DNA of 64,000 nucleotides from Pantoea endophytica (GTDB lineage Bacteria; Pseudomonadota; Gammaproteobacteria; Enterobacterales; Enterobacteriaceae). The stretch lies in assembly GCF_002858935.1 (NCBI RefSeq), contig NZ_PJRT01000005.1, forward strand, positions 434,001 to 498,000, in the 5' to 3' direction. Position 1 is the first letter of the stretch, and every line of letters starts with the position of its first letter. The notes beneath the pieces are model-generated. The model ran no database searches, was not told the origin of the DNA, and saw nothing but the letters and a program-made list of their open reading frames with translations. Positions 43,592 through 52,219 of this stretch are shown one piece after another. A program made the position numbers and the translations under genes.

Positions 43592-44590
43592 TTAATTATG
43601 TTGCCGGGTACCAAACCGCTGCCGATACTGGCCGGGCGTGACGCCGGTGAGTTTGCGGAAAATTTTGCGGAAAGCGGAAGGGTCGCTGTAGCCGATCTCC
43701 CAGGCGATCTGATCGACCGAACGATTACTCAGCTCTAGCGCGTCGCGCGCTTTCATAATGCGTACCTGCTGCAAATAATCCGTTGGCCGCAGGCCGGTCG
43801 CTTTCTGGAAATGGCGCAGAAAAGTACGTGGCGTCATGCTTGCCAGCGCCGACATGCTCTCAATGCTGTGATGCTCGGCAACATGGGCATGAAGATGATG
43901 CTGCGCGCGCAGAATTTGGCTATCGCCGTGATCGAAATTGGGGATAAATGCCGAATAGGTGCTTTGCTCGCGTCGCGGCGGGTCGATCAGTAAAAAGCGT
44001 GAGGTCGCCAGCATGGTGCCGGTGCCGAGCACTTTTTCGATCAGCGTTAAACCCAAATCGGTCCACGCCAAAATCCCACCGGCGGTAATAATGTCGCCAT
44101 CGTCAATCACCATATTTTCCACCGCGACGTCTACCGAAGGAAAACGCTCCGACAGCGTCTGCGCAAAGGCCCAGTGCGTGGTGGCGCGACGGTGATCGAT
44201 TAGTCCGGTTTCGGCCAGCACAAAGGCACCGGCGCACACCGAACAGAGCGTTACGCCTGCGTCATAAAGCTCACTCATCCAGTCGGCGGGCACCTTCATG
44301 GGCACCATTTTCGCTGGCACCACCAGACTTGGCGGCGCAATCACGTGGCTCAGGCGATGTGCTGTATCGGGATGGCTATCCCAGACGCAAACCATGTGAT
44401 CGCTGTGCGCATCGATCTGCCAATGTGAAACACGAATCGTCCGCTTACGCTCTTCACCCGATATATTCTCGGCCCATTCCGCAGCAATCCTGAACATATC
44501 GGTTAAGCCATATATCGCCGCGAGTTGGCAATCGGGATAGATCACCAAGCCAATCTCCGCGACAACGCTGCTTTCGTCAGTTTTTTTCAT
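43592..44590 (-). CDS. GlxA-type AraC regulator with DJ-1/PfpI-like domain
   Basis: A 332-residue transcription factor. The first 190 residues form a DJ-1/PfpI-like domain with [26 protein letters not shown] (shown as its start [16 protein letters not shown]), where C118 sits at the nucleophile-elbow position, and the last 100 form an AraC HTH ([33 protein letters not shown]). It is divergent from a chloroperoxidase-like hydrolase, its likely target. Confidence 0.9.
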   Translation of the reverse strand: MKKTDESSVVAEIGLVIYPDCQLAAIYGLTDMFRIAAEWAENISGEERKRTIRVSHWQIDAHSDHMVCVWDSHPDTAHRLSHVIAPPSLVVPAKMVPMKVPADWMSELYDAGVTLCSVCAGAFVLAETGLIDHRRATTHWAFAQTLSERFPSVDVAVENMVIDDGDIITAGGILAWTDLGLTLIEKVLGTGTMLATSRFLLIDPPRREQSTYSAFIPNFDHGDSQILRAQHHLHAHVAEHHSIESMSALASMTPRTFLRHFQKATGLRPTDYLQQVRIMKARDALELSNRSVDQIAWEIGYSDPSAFRKIFRKLTGVTPGQYRQRFGTRQHN

Positions 44591-44698
44591 TTGTCAGTTA
44601 CGGCCCTTAATGTGTCATATTTGACAATATTAGCCGCTGCCGCTTTCCATAACAATAAGCCCATCGAACGCAGACAATCACATACAGAGGACTTACTC

Positions 44699-45535
44699 AT
44701 GAGCAACGGCATCATCACCACTCAAGACGGTACCAAAATTTTTTACAAAGACTGGGGCCCAGAAAACGCCCAACCGGTAGTGTTTCATCACGGCTGGCCG
44801 TTAAGCGCCGATGACTGGGATAACCAAATGTTGTTCTTCCTGGCACAAGGTTATCGCGTTATCGCCCACGACCGTCGCGGCCACGGACGTTCCGACCAAA
44901 CCGCTAGCGGCAACGATATGACCACTTACGCCGCTGACGTGGCAGAACTGGCCAAAGCGCTGGACCTGCGCAACGCCATCCATATCGGTCACTCTACAGG
45001 TGGCGGCGAAGTGGCGCGTTATGTGGCGCATGCCGAAAAAGGTCGCGTGGCGAAAGCGGTGTTGATGGGCGCCGTGCCACCAATCATGTTGCAAACCGCC
45101 GCCAATCCAGAAGGTTTGCCGAAAGAGGTGTTTGATGGTTTCCGCTCGGCGCTGGCCGCTAACCGCGCGCAGTTCTTTATCGATGTGCCAGCGGGGCCGT
45201 TCTACGGCTTTAACCGTCCGGGTGCGAAAGTGAGCCAGGGTTTGATCGATAACTGGTGGCGTCAGGGCATGGCGGGCGGCGCTAAGGCGCAGTACGACTG
45301 TATCGCTGCGTTCTCGGAAACCGATTTTACCGAAGATTTAAAAGCGATCACGGTGCCGGTATTGGTGCTGCACGGGGAAGACGATCAGGTGGTGCCGATT
45401 AATGATTCGGCGCATAAGGCGATTAAGCTGCTGAAACAGGGCACGCTGAAAACCTACCCAGGCTTGTCGCACGGTATGTTCGCGACGCATCCTGAGCAGA
45501 TTAATCCTGATTTGTTGGCGTTTGCGAAAGCGTAA
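44699..45535 (+). CDS. Alpha/beta hydrolase, non-haem chloroperoxidase type
   Basis: A 278-residue hydrolase. [16 protein letters not shown] carries the oxyanion region, [10 protein letters not shown] the serine nucleophile, GEDDQVVP the aspartate and LSHGM the histidine. Proteins of this group act as esterases and can perhydrolyse acids in the presence of peroxide. I start it at 44699, the first position giving [20 protein letters not shown]. It is divergent from the GlxA-type regulator. A family A repeat lies downstream. Confidence 0.92.
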   Translation: MSNGIITTQDGTKIFYKDWGPENAQPVVFHHGWPLSADDWDNQMLFFLAQGYRVIAHDRRGHGRSDQTASGNDMTTYAADVAELAKALDLRNAIHIGHSTGGGEVARYVAHAEKGRVAKAVLMGAVPPIMLQTAANPEGLPKEVFDGFRSALAANRAQFFIDVPAGPFYGFNRPGAKVSQGLIDNWWRQGMAGGAKAQYDCIAAFSETDFTEDLKAITVPVLVLHGEDDQVVPINDSAHKAIKLLKQGTLKTYPGLSHGMFATHPEQINPDLLAFAKA

Positions 45536-45553
45536 ATTACCGAGTTCACGAAT

Positions 45554-45595
45554 CGTAGCGGCGCAATTATTTGCGCGATAAATCGCGCCGCTACG
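45554..45595. repeat. Palindromic repeat family A, full copy between convergent genes
   Basis: CGTAGCGGCGC (45554-45564) and GCGCCGCTACG (45585-45595) are perfect inverted arms around a core ending GCGCGATAAATC. It separates the converging hydrolase and AraC genes and may work as a terminator. Confidence 0.85.
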
Positions 45596-45615
45596 AGATA
45601 TTCAATATTTTTATT

Positions 45616-46581
45616 TTATTCGTTATTTTCCGTCATTTTGCGGTAAGCGGCGGGTGTAATGCCTGTCACCCGGCTGAACGCCCGCCGCATCACGTCAGCG
45701 CCGGAAAATCCGCACTGCAATGCCAGCGTTTTAGCGGGCAGCGATTTTTGTTCCAGCAGCTGTTTTGCTTTCGCCACGCGCTCGCGCTCCAGCCATTGTC
45801 CCGGCGTCATCCCCAATTCATTGCGGAACAATCGCGTCAGATGCCTTTCACTGATCGCCATATGTTCGGCCATCATCACCACGGTTTTAACTTCCGCCAG
45901 ATGCGAAATCACCCAACGCTGTAACTCCTGCAACGCCGAACGGCCGCTCAACGACGCGCTGTCGCTGCGCATAAAATGCGTCTGATTGACCGGACGACGG
46001 AAAAACATCACCAAATGCGCGGCAATCTCAATCGCGACTTCACGCCCAAGATCCTCTTCCACCAGGCGCAGCGCCAGATCCAGCCCAGACGTGACCCCCG
46101 CGGCGGTACGCACTCGCCCATCTGCAACGCACAACGCATCGGCATCTACGGTGATCTCCGGATAGCGTGAAGCCAGCAAAGCGGCGCTTTCCCAGTGCGT
46201 GGTGACGCGTTTTCCGGCCAGCAATCCGGTGCGCGCCAGCAGCAACGCGCCGCTGCACACCGAGCCGAAACGCTGGCTGCGCTGGCATAAACCGCTCAGC
46301 GCATGCAGCAGGTTGTCATCGGCAGCAAAATTTTCTATGCCCGGCGCGCCGGCGATCAGAAAGGTGTGCGGCGCATAGTTCTGCGTTTCAGCCAGCTGCA
46401 TATCGGCGCTCAGCCGCACGCCGGATGATGCGTGAATCTCACCGCCCTCAACCGCGATAATGCGTGGCGTGTAAATCTGGCGCTGCAGCAGACGGTTGGC
46501 TTCGGCAAACACATCCAGCGGGCCGGAAACGTCGAGTAACTGCACGCCCGGCACCGCCAGAATCGCTATTTCATGACGCAT
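45616..46581 (-). CDS. GlxA-type AraC regulator with DJ-1/PfpI-like domain (second)
   Basis: A 321-residue regulator like the one at 43592. The N-terminal domain has IAILAVPGVQLLDVSGPLDV and FGSVCSGALLLARTGLL with the conserved cysteine; the C-terminal AraC domain has MAISERHLTRLFRNELGM and ALQCGFSGADVMRRAFSRV. It is divergent from an HD-domain protein across about 110 bases, suggesting control of that gene. Confidence 0.9.
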   Translation of the reverse strand: MRHEIAILAVPGVQLLDVSGPLDVFAEANRLLQRQIYTPRIIAVEGGEIHASSGVRLSADMQLAETQNYAPHTFLIAGAPGIENFAADDNLLHALSGLCQRSQRFGSVCSGALLLARTGLLAGKRVTTHWESAALLASRYPEITVDADALCVADGRVRTAAGVTSGLDLALRLVEEDLGREVAIEIAAHLVMFFRRPVNQTHFMRSDSASLSGRSALQELQRWVISHLAEVKTVVMMAEHMAISERHLTRLFRNELGMTPGQWLERERVAKAKQLLEQKSLPAKTLALQCGFSGADVMRRAFSRVTGITPAAYRKMTENNE

Positions 46582-46694
46582 TCATTTCCTCATGTCGCAA
46601 AACATCACAATGTCTTTAATCGTCTGTATTGGGTGCTTTAAGACTTTTAGCCTGCGCTCTATGGTTGAAAAAGACAACCAACAGGAGAGAAAAA

Positions 46695-47336
46695 ATGAGC
46701 GTGAACATTACCGGCATCCGCATCCCGGACAGCAAAATGGCCCGTGAAGCGACAGAGTTTGTGCGCGATACCGAATCAGAGTTGCTGTTTAACCACTCCA
46801 GCCGCGTCTTTTACTGGGGCGCGCTAGCGGGGCAGCAGCGTGGAGTTAACGTCGATCGCGAGCTGCTGTATATCGGCTGCATGTTCCATGACATCGGCCT
46901 GACGCACGAACACTGCAGCTGCGATAAGCGTTTTGAAGTAGATAGCGCCAATGCCGCGCGGGCATTTTTGCAGGGCTACGGCATCGCCAGCAGCGATATA
47001 GACAAAGTGTGGACCGCGATTGCACTGCACACCACGCCGGGAATCCCGGAGTTTATGGCACCAGAAATAGCGCTGGTTACCGCTGGCGTGGAGATGGACG
47101 TGCTGGGCATCGGTTATGAAAAGTTCGCGGAAGAGGAGATTGTCGCCGTGACGGCGAACTATCCGCGCCCGGCGGCGTTCAAGGAGGCGATCATTCAGGC
47201 CTTTTACGATGGCATCCGGCATAAACCGGATACCACCTTTGGCAATGTAAAAGCTGATGTGATTAAGGATAAAGAGCCGGATTTCTCACCGCTCAATTTC
47301 TGTCGCGTTATCCGTCAGTCTCGCTGGCCGGGCTGA
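46695..47336 (+). CDS. HD-domain protein, cyanamide-hydratase-like
   Basis: A 213-residue metal-dependent hydrolase-like protein. The HD motif is CMFHDIGLTHEHC, with further ligands in TAIALHTTPGIP. The layout (RVFYWGALAGQQRG before the HD motif) resembles HD proteins related to cyanamide hydratase. I start it at 46695 with AGGAGAG upstream. The last 29 bases overlap the 3' end of the convergent MFS gene. Substrate unknown. Confidence 0.85.
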   Translation: MSVNITGIRIPDSKMAREATEFVRDTESELLFNHSSRVFYWGALAGQQRGVNVDRELLYIGCMFHDIGLTHEHCSCDKRFEVDSANAARAFLQGYGIASSDIDKVWTAIALHTTPGIPEFMAPEIALVTAGVEMDVLGIGYEKFAEEEIVAVTANYPRPAAFKEAIIQAFYDGIRHKPDTTFGNVKADVIKDKEPDFSPLNFCRVIRQSRWPG

Positions 47337-48531
47337 GTGAGGTTTTCGCCCGGCTGTTCGCAGCCGGGAAACCCTGCTTAGCACGCAGCGCAATTCTCAA
47401 CGCGACCAACAGCAATAGCAGAATCGCCCACGGAAAAGATTGGGAGCCGACATGTTCCAGCAACATTCCGCCGGTCAAACCGCCGAGGGCGATAGCGCTG
47501 TTCCAAGTGACGACATTCATGGAGAGCGCGACATCGGCATATTCGCCGGCGGCATCTGCCAGAGCCGTTTGCAGCAGCGTCGCGGCGCCGCCGAAGGTGA
47601 GTCCCCAAACGGCTATGCCCGCATAGATCACGGCGGGTGTTGGCGTACTCAGACCAAAAATCACCGACACCGCAGCAAAGATGGAGAGTGACAGCAGCAC
47701 CGCTTTGCGCAGATGCGTATCAATGATCTTACCGGTGATGAATATTCCCCCCAATGCCGCCATACCAAAGATCAGCAGCACCACATCCACGCGATGCGCC
47801 AGACCGGCTGAAGCAATGAACGGTGCAATGTAGGTATAGAGAATGTTATGCGCCAGCATCCAGGTCAGCACCACACCCAGCACGGCACCTACGCCGGGGA
47901 GGCGTAACACTGCGCCGAGCGGCATTTTTTGCGTAGCAGATTGGCCGGGATAGTTCGGCACGGCCAGCAGAATCCAGCCGATAAGAATGAGAGAGAGACC
48001 CGACATGGCGGCAAATGTCAGACGCCATCCCAGCAACGAACCCATCCATGTGCCTGCCGGAACACCGAGTGAAAGAGCTATTGGCGTGCCCACCATGGCG
48101 AGCGCCAATGCACGTCCCTGCAGCGATGGAACCACCATTCTTCGCGCATAGCCCGCAATCAGACTCCACGCCAAACCGGCTGACGCACCAGCAAAAAATC
48201 GCGCTATTAAGATGATGACAACGTCAGAAGAGACGGCGGTAAGAGTGTTAAACAGCAGAAATCCACACACGGTGCTCAGCAGCACAACCCGGCGCGACCA
48301 GCTTCGGGTCAGCAATGTGAGCGGAATCGCGGCCAGTAGCGAACCGGCTGCATAGGCGGTAACCCATTGACCGGCCAGCGAGGGGGAAATATTAAGCCCC
48401 TGACTGATTTGTGGCAGCAATCCGGCGGGTATGGTTTCAGTCAGGATGCAGATAAAACCTGCCATTGCGAGCGCCAAAAGCGCCAGGATGGGCAGCCGTT
48501 GGGCTTCTTCGTGCTTAAACGTTGAATTCAT
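47308..48531 (-). CDS. MFS transporter, sugar-efflux/AraJ-like
   Basis: A 407-residue transporter of the DHA1 group, with about 12 helices. GFICILTETIPAGLLPQISQ is the typical helix 1 of this group, GQWVTAYAAGSLLAAIPLTLL helix 2 and ARFFAGASAGLAWSLIAGYARR helices 4-5. Export of a toxic compound or sugar is plausible. It is divergent from a TetR regulator, whose operators lie between the two genes. Confidence 0.9.
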   Translation of the reverse strand: MNSTFKHEEAQRLPILALLALAMAGFICILTETIPAGLLPQISQGLNISPSLAGQWVTAYAAGSLLAAIPLTLLTRSWSRRVVLLSTVCGFLLFNTLTAVSSDVVIILIARFFAGASAGLAWSLIAGYARRMVVPSLQGRALALAMVGTPIALSLGVPAGTWMGSLLGWRLTFAAMSGLSLILIGWILLAVPNYPGQSATQKMPLGAVLRLPGVGAVLGVVLTWMLAHNILYTYIAPFIASAGLAHRVDVVLLIFGMAALGGIFITGKIIDTHLRKAVLLSLSIFAAVSVIFGLSTPTPAVIYAGIAVWGLTFGGAATLLQTALADAAGEYADVALSMNVVTWNSAIALGGLTGGMLLEHVGSQSFPWAILLLLLVALRIALRAKQGFPAANSRAKTSLSPASETDG

Positions 48532-48584
48532 TATTTAGCCTTCTCTTGATTTGCAACAGCGCCGCGAAGCGCCATGGATATATG

Positions 48585-48650
48585 TATCGATCGGTATTTA
48601 TATTGCGGAGGCGAGCTGTGCGTTGTCAATGAATTCTGTATCGATTAGTA
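48585..48650. promoter_or_regulatory. Pair of probable TetR operators between the MFS and TetR genes
   Basis: TATCGATCGGTA (48585-48596) and TATCGATTAGTA (48639-48650) share the imperfect palindrome TATCGATYRGTA. The second stands about 20 bases before the TetR start, the first nearer the MFS start, fitting control of both divergent genes by the regulator. Confidence 0.6.
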
Positions 48651-48668
48651 TAAATGGCGGAGGATGTG

Positions 48669-49292
48669 ATGATGAGAACAGGCAGACCAAGACAATTTGA
48701 CCGGGATGAAGCGGTGATCAAAGCGATGCACCTTTTCTGGGAAAACGGCTATGAATCAACCTCGCTGGCGCAGCTCAAAGCCTCAATAGGCAAAGGCATC
48801 ACCGCGCCAAGCTTCTACGCCGCGTTTGGATCGAAAGAGGCACTCTTTGCTGAAGCCGTGAACTGTTATTTGCAAACCCATGCTCAGGTCACGGAAGCTT
48901 TGTGGGATACCCGCGTGCCCGCTCGGCAGGCGCTGGAAACCGCGCTGCTCAACTCCGCCAGAATGCAGTACGATCCTGCGCATCCGCGTGGATGCATGGT
49001 GGCGCTAAGCGTGATGTCTTCATGTTCTGAAGAAAATCGCCACGTGCTTAAACCGCTTGAAGCATCGCGCATGCGCACCCGTGAAGGGATAAAGCATTGC
49101 GTTGAAAGAGGGATTGGCAGCGGTGAGTTGCGGGATGAGGAGGAGACGCTTTCGCTGGCGGTCAGCTTCAACAGTTTTATGCTGGGGATCTCAACGCTAG
49201 CGCGCGATGACGTTCCTCTCCACGAAGTTGAGCGCGGAATCGCACAGATGATGAGATTGTGGGATGCCTCGCGGGCACTCCCACAATCTTAA
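48669..49292 (+). CDS. TetR family transcriptional regulator
   Basis: A 207-residue regulator. The HTH lies in RPRQFDRDEAVIKAMHLFWENGYESTS (start RPRQFDRDEAVIKAMHLF), with LAQLKASIGKGITAPSFYAA as the recognition part. The rest is helical and recalls the C-terminal domain of AcuR/YxaF-like relatives. GGAGG precedes two adjacent ATG codons; I use the first (48669). It probably represses the divergent MFS gene. Confidence 0.9.
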   Translation: MMRTGRPRQFDRDEAVIKAMHLFWENGYESTSLAQLKASIGKGITAPSFYAAFGSKEALFAEAVNCYLQTHAQVTEALWDTRVPARQALETALLNSARMQYDPAHPRGCMVALSVMSSCSEENRHVLKPLEASRMRTREGIKHCVERGIGSGELRDEEETLSLAVSFNSFMLGISTLARDDVPLHEVERGIAQMMRLWDASRALPQS

Positions 49293-49297
49293 GTGCG

Positions 49298-50416
49298 TTA
49301 CGGTTTGCGCTGCAGCGTAATGCGGGTCAACTCTGAGGGGCGGCCCAAACGCACCGCCATGCCAGGCCAGAGCGCGGTGCCATTGTTGACGTAGAGCTGC
49401 ATGCCGTCGACCTGATACAAACCCGACACGAAACCCGCGTTGGGTTTGGCAAATAGGCGATCGAAGCCAACAATCAGGCCGCCGTGCGTGTGGCCAGACA
49501 GCTGTAGATCGATGTTTTTCAATGCGTTTTGCCGGGCGTTGCGCGGCTGGTGGTCGAGCAAGATCACCGGAGCGTCTTCCGGCGCACCGGCCAGCGCCAG
49601 TTCCAAATTGGGGCCAACTGCGCCACGTCGTGCTGCTGACGTATCCGGCATGCCGGCGATCACCAGCTCGGCGTTATCGCGCTTAATCACCGTATGGCGA
49701 TTGAGTAACGGCTCCAGACCTAGCGACGCCAGATGTGCGGTCCAGCGCTCCTGCTCAAAGAAATATTCGTGATTGCCGGTGATGGCGAAAACGCCATCGC
49801 GGGCGTGTAATCCGCGCAGCGGTTCGACGTCCGCACGACGGTTCTGCAGCGTACCGTCAATCACATCGCCAGTGACCAGAATCAAGTCAACGTCCAGCGT
49901 CATGGCTTTTTGCACTAGCGCGCGCGTCCATTTCTCATTAAAAAGTTTGGTGATGTGCATGTCCGTTAACTGCAACAGTTGATAGCCTTCGAATTCGCGC
50001 GGAAGGTTGTCGATTTCGATGGTCACATCTTTGATCGGCGGAACGCGGATAGCCTGATAAACGCCAACCGTGGCCAGAATCAAGGCAAACGCCGCCGCCA
50101 CATAACGCACCGCGGGTACGATTTCGAACGGATGGCGGAACAACAGCGAAACCAGCGCCACTCCATCAATCACAAACTGCGTCAGCGCGAGGAATAAAAC
50201 GGCGCTGAAACCCCAGTTGAACAGGATGACGATGGCGCGCGGCATTTCCGGCGAGAACATGCTGCCAGAGGTAAAACGGCTCACCAGCAGATATTGCGAA
50301 GCCAGCAACACCAGCAGAGAAAGGATGATTTTTAACAGCAAGGGCATGGCTAACGGGAACAAAAATCGGGCGATCACATACCAGCTCGGTATGCTGAAAA
50401 TCAGATGGAACATCAT
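49298..50416 (-). CDS. Membrane-anchored metallophosphoesterase
   Basis: A 372-residue calcineurin-like phosphoesterase. About four hydrophobic helices fill residues 1-120, followed by the catalytic domain with QLTDMHITKL, LVTGDVIDG, TGNHEYFFEQ, LDHQP and LSGHTHGG, which together provide the two-metal site. The group includes YkuE/YaeI-like lipid-related phosphoesterases. Substrate unknown. Confidence 0.9.
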   Translation of the reverse strand: MMFHLIFSIPSWYVIARFLFPLAMPLLLKIILSLLVLLASQYLLVSRFTSGSMFSPEMPRAIVILFNWGFSAVLFLALTQFVIDGVALVSLLFRHPFEIVPAVRYVAAAFALILATVGVYQAIRVPPIKDVTIEIDNLPREFEGYQLLQLTDMHITKLFNEKWTRALVQKAMTLDVDLILVTGDVIDGTLQNRRADVEPLRGLHARDGVFAITGNHEYFFEQERWTAHLASLGLEPLLNRHTVIKRDNAELVIAGMPDTSAARRGAVGPNLELALAGAPEDAPVILLDHQPRNARQNALKNIDLQLSGHTHGGLIVGFDRLFAKPNAGFVSGLYQVDGMQLYVNNGTALWPGMAVRLGRPSELTRITLQRKP

Positions 50417-50537
50417 TCACTTCCCTGGTTTAAGGGCACTGATTTAGCGCAAGAAATCTATACGCAGTGTAGACGTAACTGATTACTATCATGGCTTCGC
50501 ACGTACTTTTTTAGGCGCAATACACCACGGAGGATGC

Positions 50538-50891
50538 ATGCAACGCCAGCAGCTGTTCGACTACATCATTCAGCACTATCAGGTAGAACCCGATTATCCG
50601 TGGAAAAAGCACAGTGAATATGCGGTGCTGCGTCATCCGCGGCACCGCAAATGGTTTGCGCTGGTGTTCCCGCTGGAGAGTCACAAACTCGGTTTACCGG
50701 ATGGGCCGGTAATTGATGTGATGAACATCAAAGCGCGACCTGAACTGATTGGGTCGCTGCGCCAGTTGGCCGGCGTTTATCCGGCTTACCACATGAACAA
50801 AGAGCATTGGCTGAGCATCACGCTGGAGAACGGCTTACCGGATAGCGAGATTCTGGCGTTGCTGGATGACAGCTTCAGTCTGACGTTTTAG
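50538..50891 (+). CDS. MmcQ/YjbR family protein
   Basis: A 117-residue single-domain protein (DUF419), with YPWKKHSEYAVLRHPRHRKWFALVF and VMNIKARPELIGSLRQLAGV (quoted in part: YPWKKHSEYAVLRHP). Relatives have a fold like that of phage DNA-binding proteins, but no settled role. The 3' end overlaps the convergent cytochrome b561 gene by 17 bases. Confidence 0.92.
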   Translation: MQRQQLFDYIIQHYQVEPDYPWKKHSEYAVLRHPRHRKWFALVFPLESHKLGLPDGPVIDVMNIKARPELIGSLRQLAGVYPAYHMNKEHWLSITLENGLPDSEILALLDDSFSLTF

Positions 50892-51429
50892 CGCCCGAGC
50901 GGCGCGCAGGCATCATGCGCACTAACGTATTGTCTTTGAACAGATAATGGTGCGCCAGCGCGGCCACGGCATGAATGCCGATCAGCCAGTATCCGTAAGG
51001 CGCGAGGGTTTCATGCCAGTCCGCAATCATGTCGGCGAAATCCGGATCCGGATCGCCACTCACCGGCATCGGAATGCCAAAAATCCACCAGGTGCGGCCC
51101 ATATAGAAGCGCGACAAAATGCCCAGCGTGGGTAAGACAATGAAAAACACGTAGATCGCCAGATGCATCAGATGCGCCAGGCCGGTTTGCCAGTGCGGCG
51201 GCTTGGGCAAAATCGCCGGGCTGCGATGGCGGAAACGCAGCAGGATGCGTGACAGCATAATCACCAGCACACAACTTCCTGCGCTGAAGTGACCAATAAT
51301 CATGGCAAAGCCTTGCCACGAACCGCGCGTCGCCAGTCCACGAAATTCCATGGTGCAATACGCAGTGACGACCAACAGGAAGGTCAACCAGTGAAGAAAA
51401 ATCTGCGATGGGGCGTATTTATTGCTCAT
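50875..51429 (-). CDS. Cytochrome b561 family protein
   Basis: A 184-residue inner-membrane di-haem cytochrome with four helices. Probable haem ligands are the histidines in QIFLHWLTFLLV, MIIGHFSAGSC, LAHLMHLAIYVFF and DWHETLAPYGYWLIGIHAVAA. CybB-like proteins move electrons from ubiquinol to superoxide or other acceptors. Overlaps the YjbR gene at its end. Confidence 0.92.
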   Translation of the reverse strand: MSNKYAPSQIFLHWLTFLLVVTAYCTMEFRGLATRGSWQGFAMIIGHFSAGSCVLVIMLSRILLRFRHRSPAILPKPPHWQTGLAHLMHLAIYVFFIVLPTLGILSRFYMGRTWWIFGIPMPVSGDPDPDFADMIADWHETLAPYGYWLIGIHAVAALAHHYLFKDNTLVRMMPARRSGAKTSD

Positions 51430-51520
51430 TTTTAATCCGTAAAAAGGCCTGGCGGGACGGTTACTTTAATGGAAAATGCGCTGAATGAATTCATTATTTG
51501 ACACATCAGCAACAGCGTTT

Positions 51521-52015
51521 TTACCTTTCCGCTTCTGTTGCCACCAACAATTGACTCAGCAAGGTTTTCAGCTGCGCTTGCTGCGCTGCATCCAGCGTTT
51601 CCAGCAGGCTATTTTGCGTTTGCGTGTGTACCAGCAGGGCTTGCTCGATCTTCGCTAATCCTTCTTCAGTCAGCGCCACCAGCATGCTGCGCTTATCGTC
51701 GGGATCGGCAACGCGCACAATCGACCCCACTTCTTCCAGCCGATTGAGGCGATTGGTCATCGCGCCCGATGTCACCAGCAATGATTTATACAGCTGGGTC
51801 GGCGATAAGCGATAGGGCGCACCCGCGCGCCGCAGCGTCGCCAGCACATCAAACTCGCCATCGCGAAATCCAAACGGTGCCAGCGCTTCAGCGCGCGTTT
51901 TCGCCAGATGTTTCATGATACGCAGCATGCGACCAAATACCGCCATCGACGATGCATCCAGCTCCGGCATCGCGCTGGCCCACTGTTCAACTACAAAATC
52001 GACGTGATCGGTCAA
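51521..52015 (-). CDS. MarR family transcriptional regulator
   Basis: A 164-residue regulator with the winged-helix core LSPTQLYKSLLVTSGAMTNR and VRVADPDDKRSMLVALTEEG. I start it at the TTG at 52015, because AGGAG stands seven bases upstream. A longer reading from an ATG at 52081 would add residues encoded by the palindromic repeat (MRDESRRYG), the same artefact seen at other copies. It is divergent from an MFS gene, with an 18-bp palindrome between them. Confidence 0.9.
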   Translation of the reverse strand: MTDHVDFVVEQWASAMPELDASSMAVFGRMLRIMKHLAKTRAEALAPFGFRDGEFDVLATLRRAGAPYRLSPTQLYKSLLVTSGAMTNRLNRLEEVGSIVRVADPDDKRSMLVALTEEGLAKIEQALLVHTQTQNSLLETLDAAQQAQLKTLLSQLLVATEAER

Positions 52016-52048
52016 ATTGATTTCTCCTGATGCTGTTGTTGCCTGTTT

Positions 52049-52106
52049 GCACAATCCGTAGCGGCGCGATTCATCGCGCAATAAATTGCGCCGCTACGGA
52101 TTGTGC
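52049..52106. repeat. Palindromic repeat family A, longest copy
   Basis: GCACAATCCGTAGCGGCGC (52049-52067) and its exact complement GCGCCGCTACGGATTGTGC (52088-52106) flank a 20-base core. The 19-bp perfect arms lie in the leader of the MarR gene. Confidence 0.9.
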
Positions 52107-52176
52107 GGTGATTAATATTCGCCATCTCATCCCCATTTGTTGCTTTGTGCGCATGGGCTGTTGCTGCTGCGAAAAT

Positions 52177-52194
52177 TATCTTAACGTTAAGATA
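52177..52194. promoter_or_regulatory. Probable MarR operator
   Basis: TATCTTAACGTTAAGATA is a perfect 18-bp palindrome 25 bases before the MFS start and between the divergent MarR and MFS genes, with the size and symmetry of MarR-family sites. Confidence 0.7.
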
Positions 52195-52219
52195 CTTTTA
52201 ATGAGCATGGAGATGCAAA

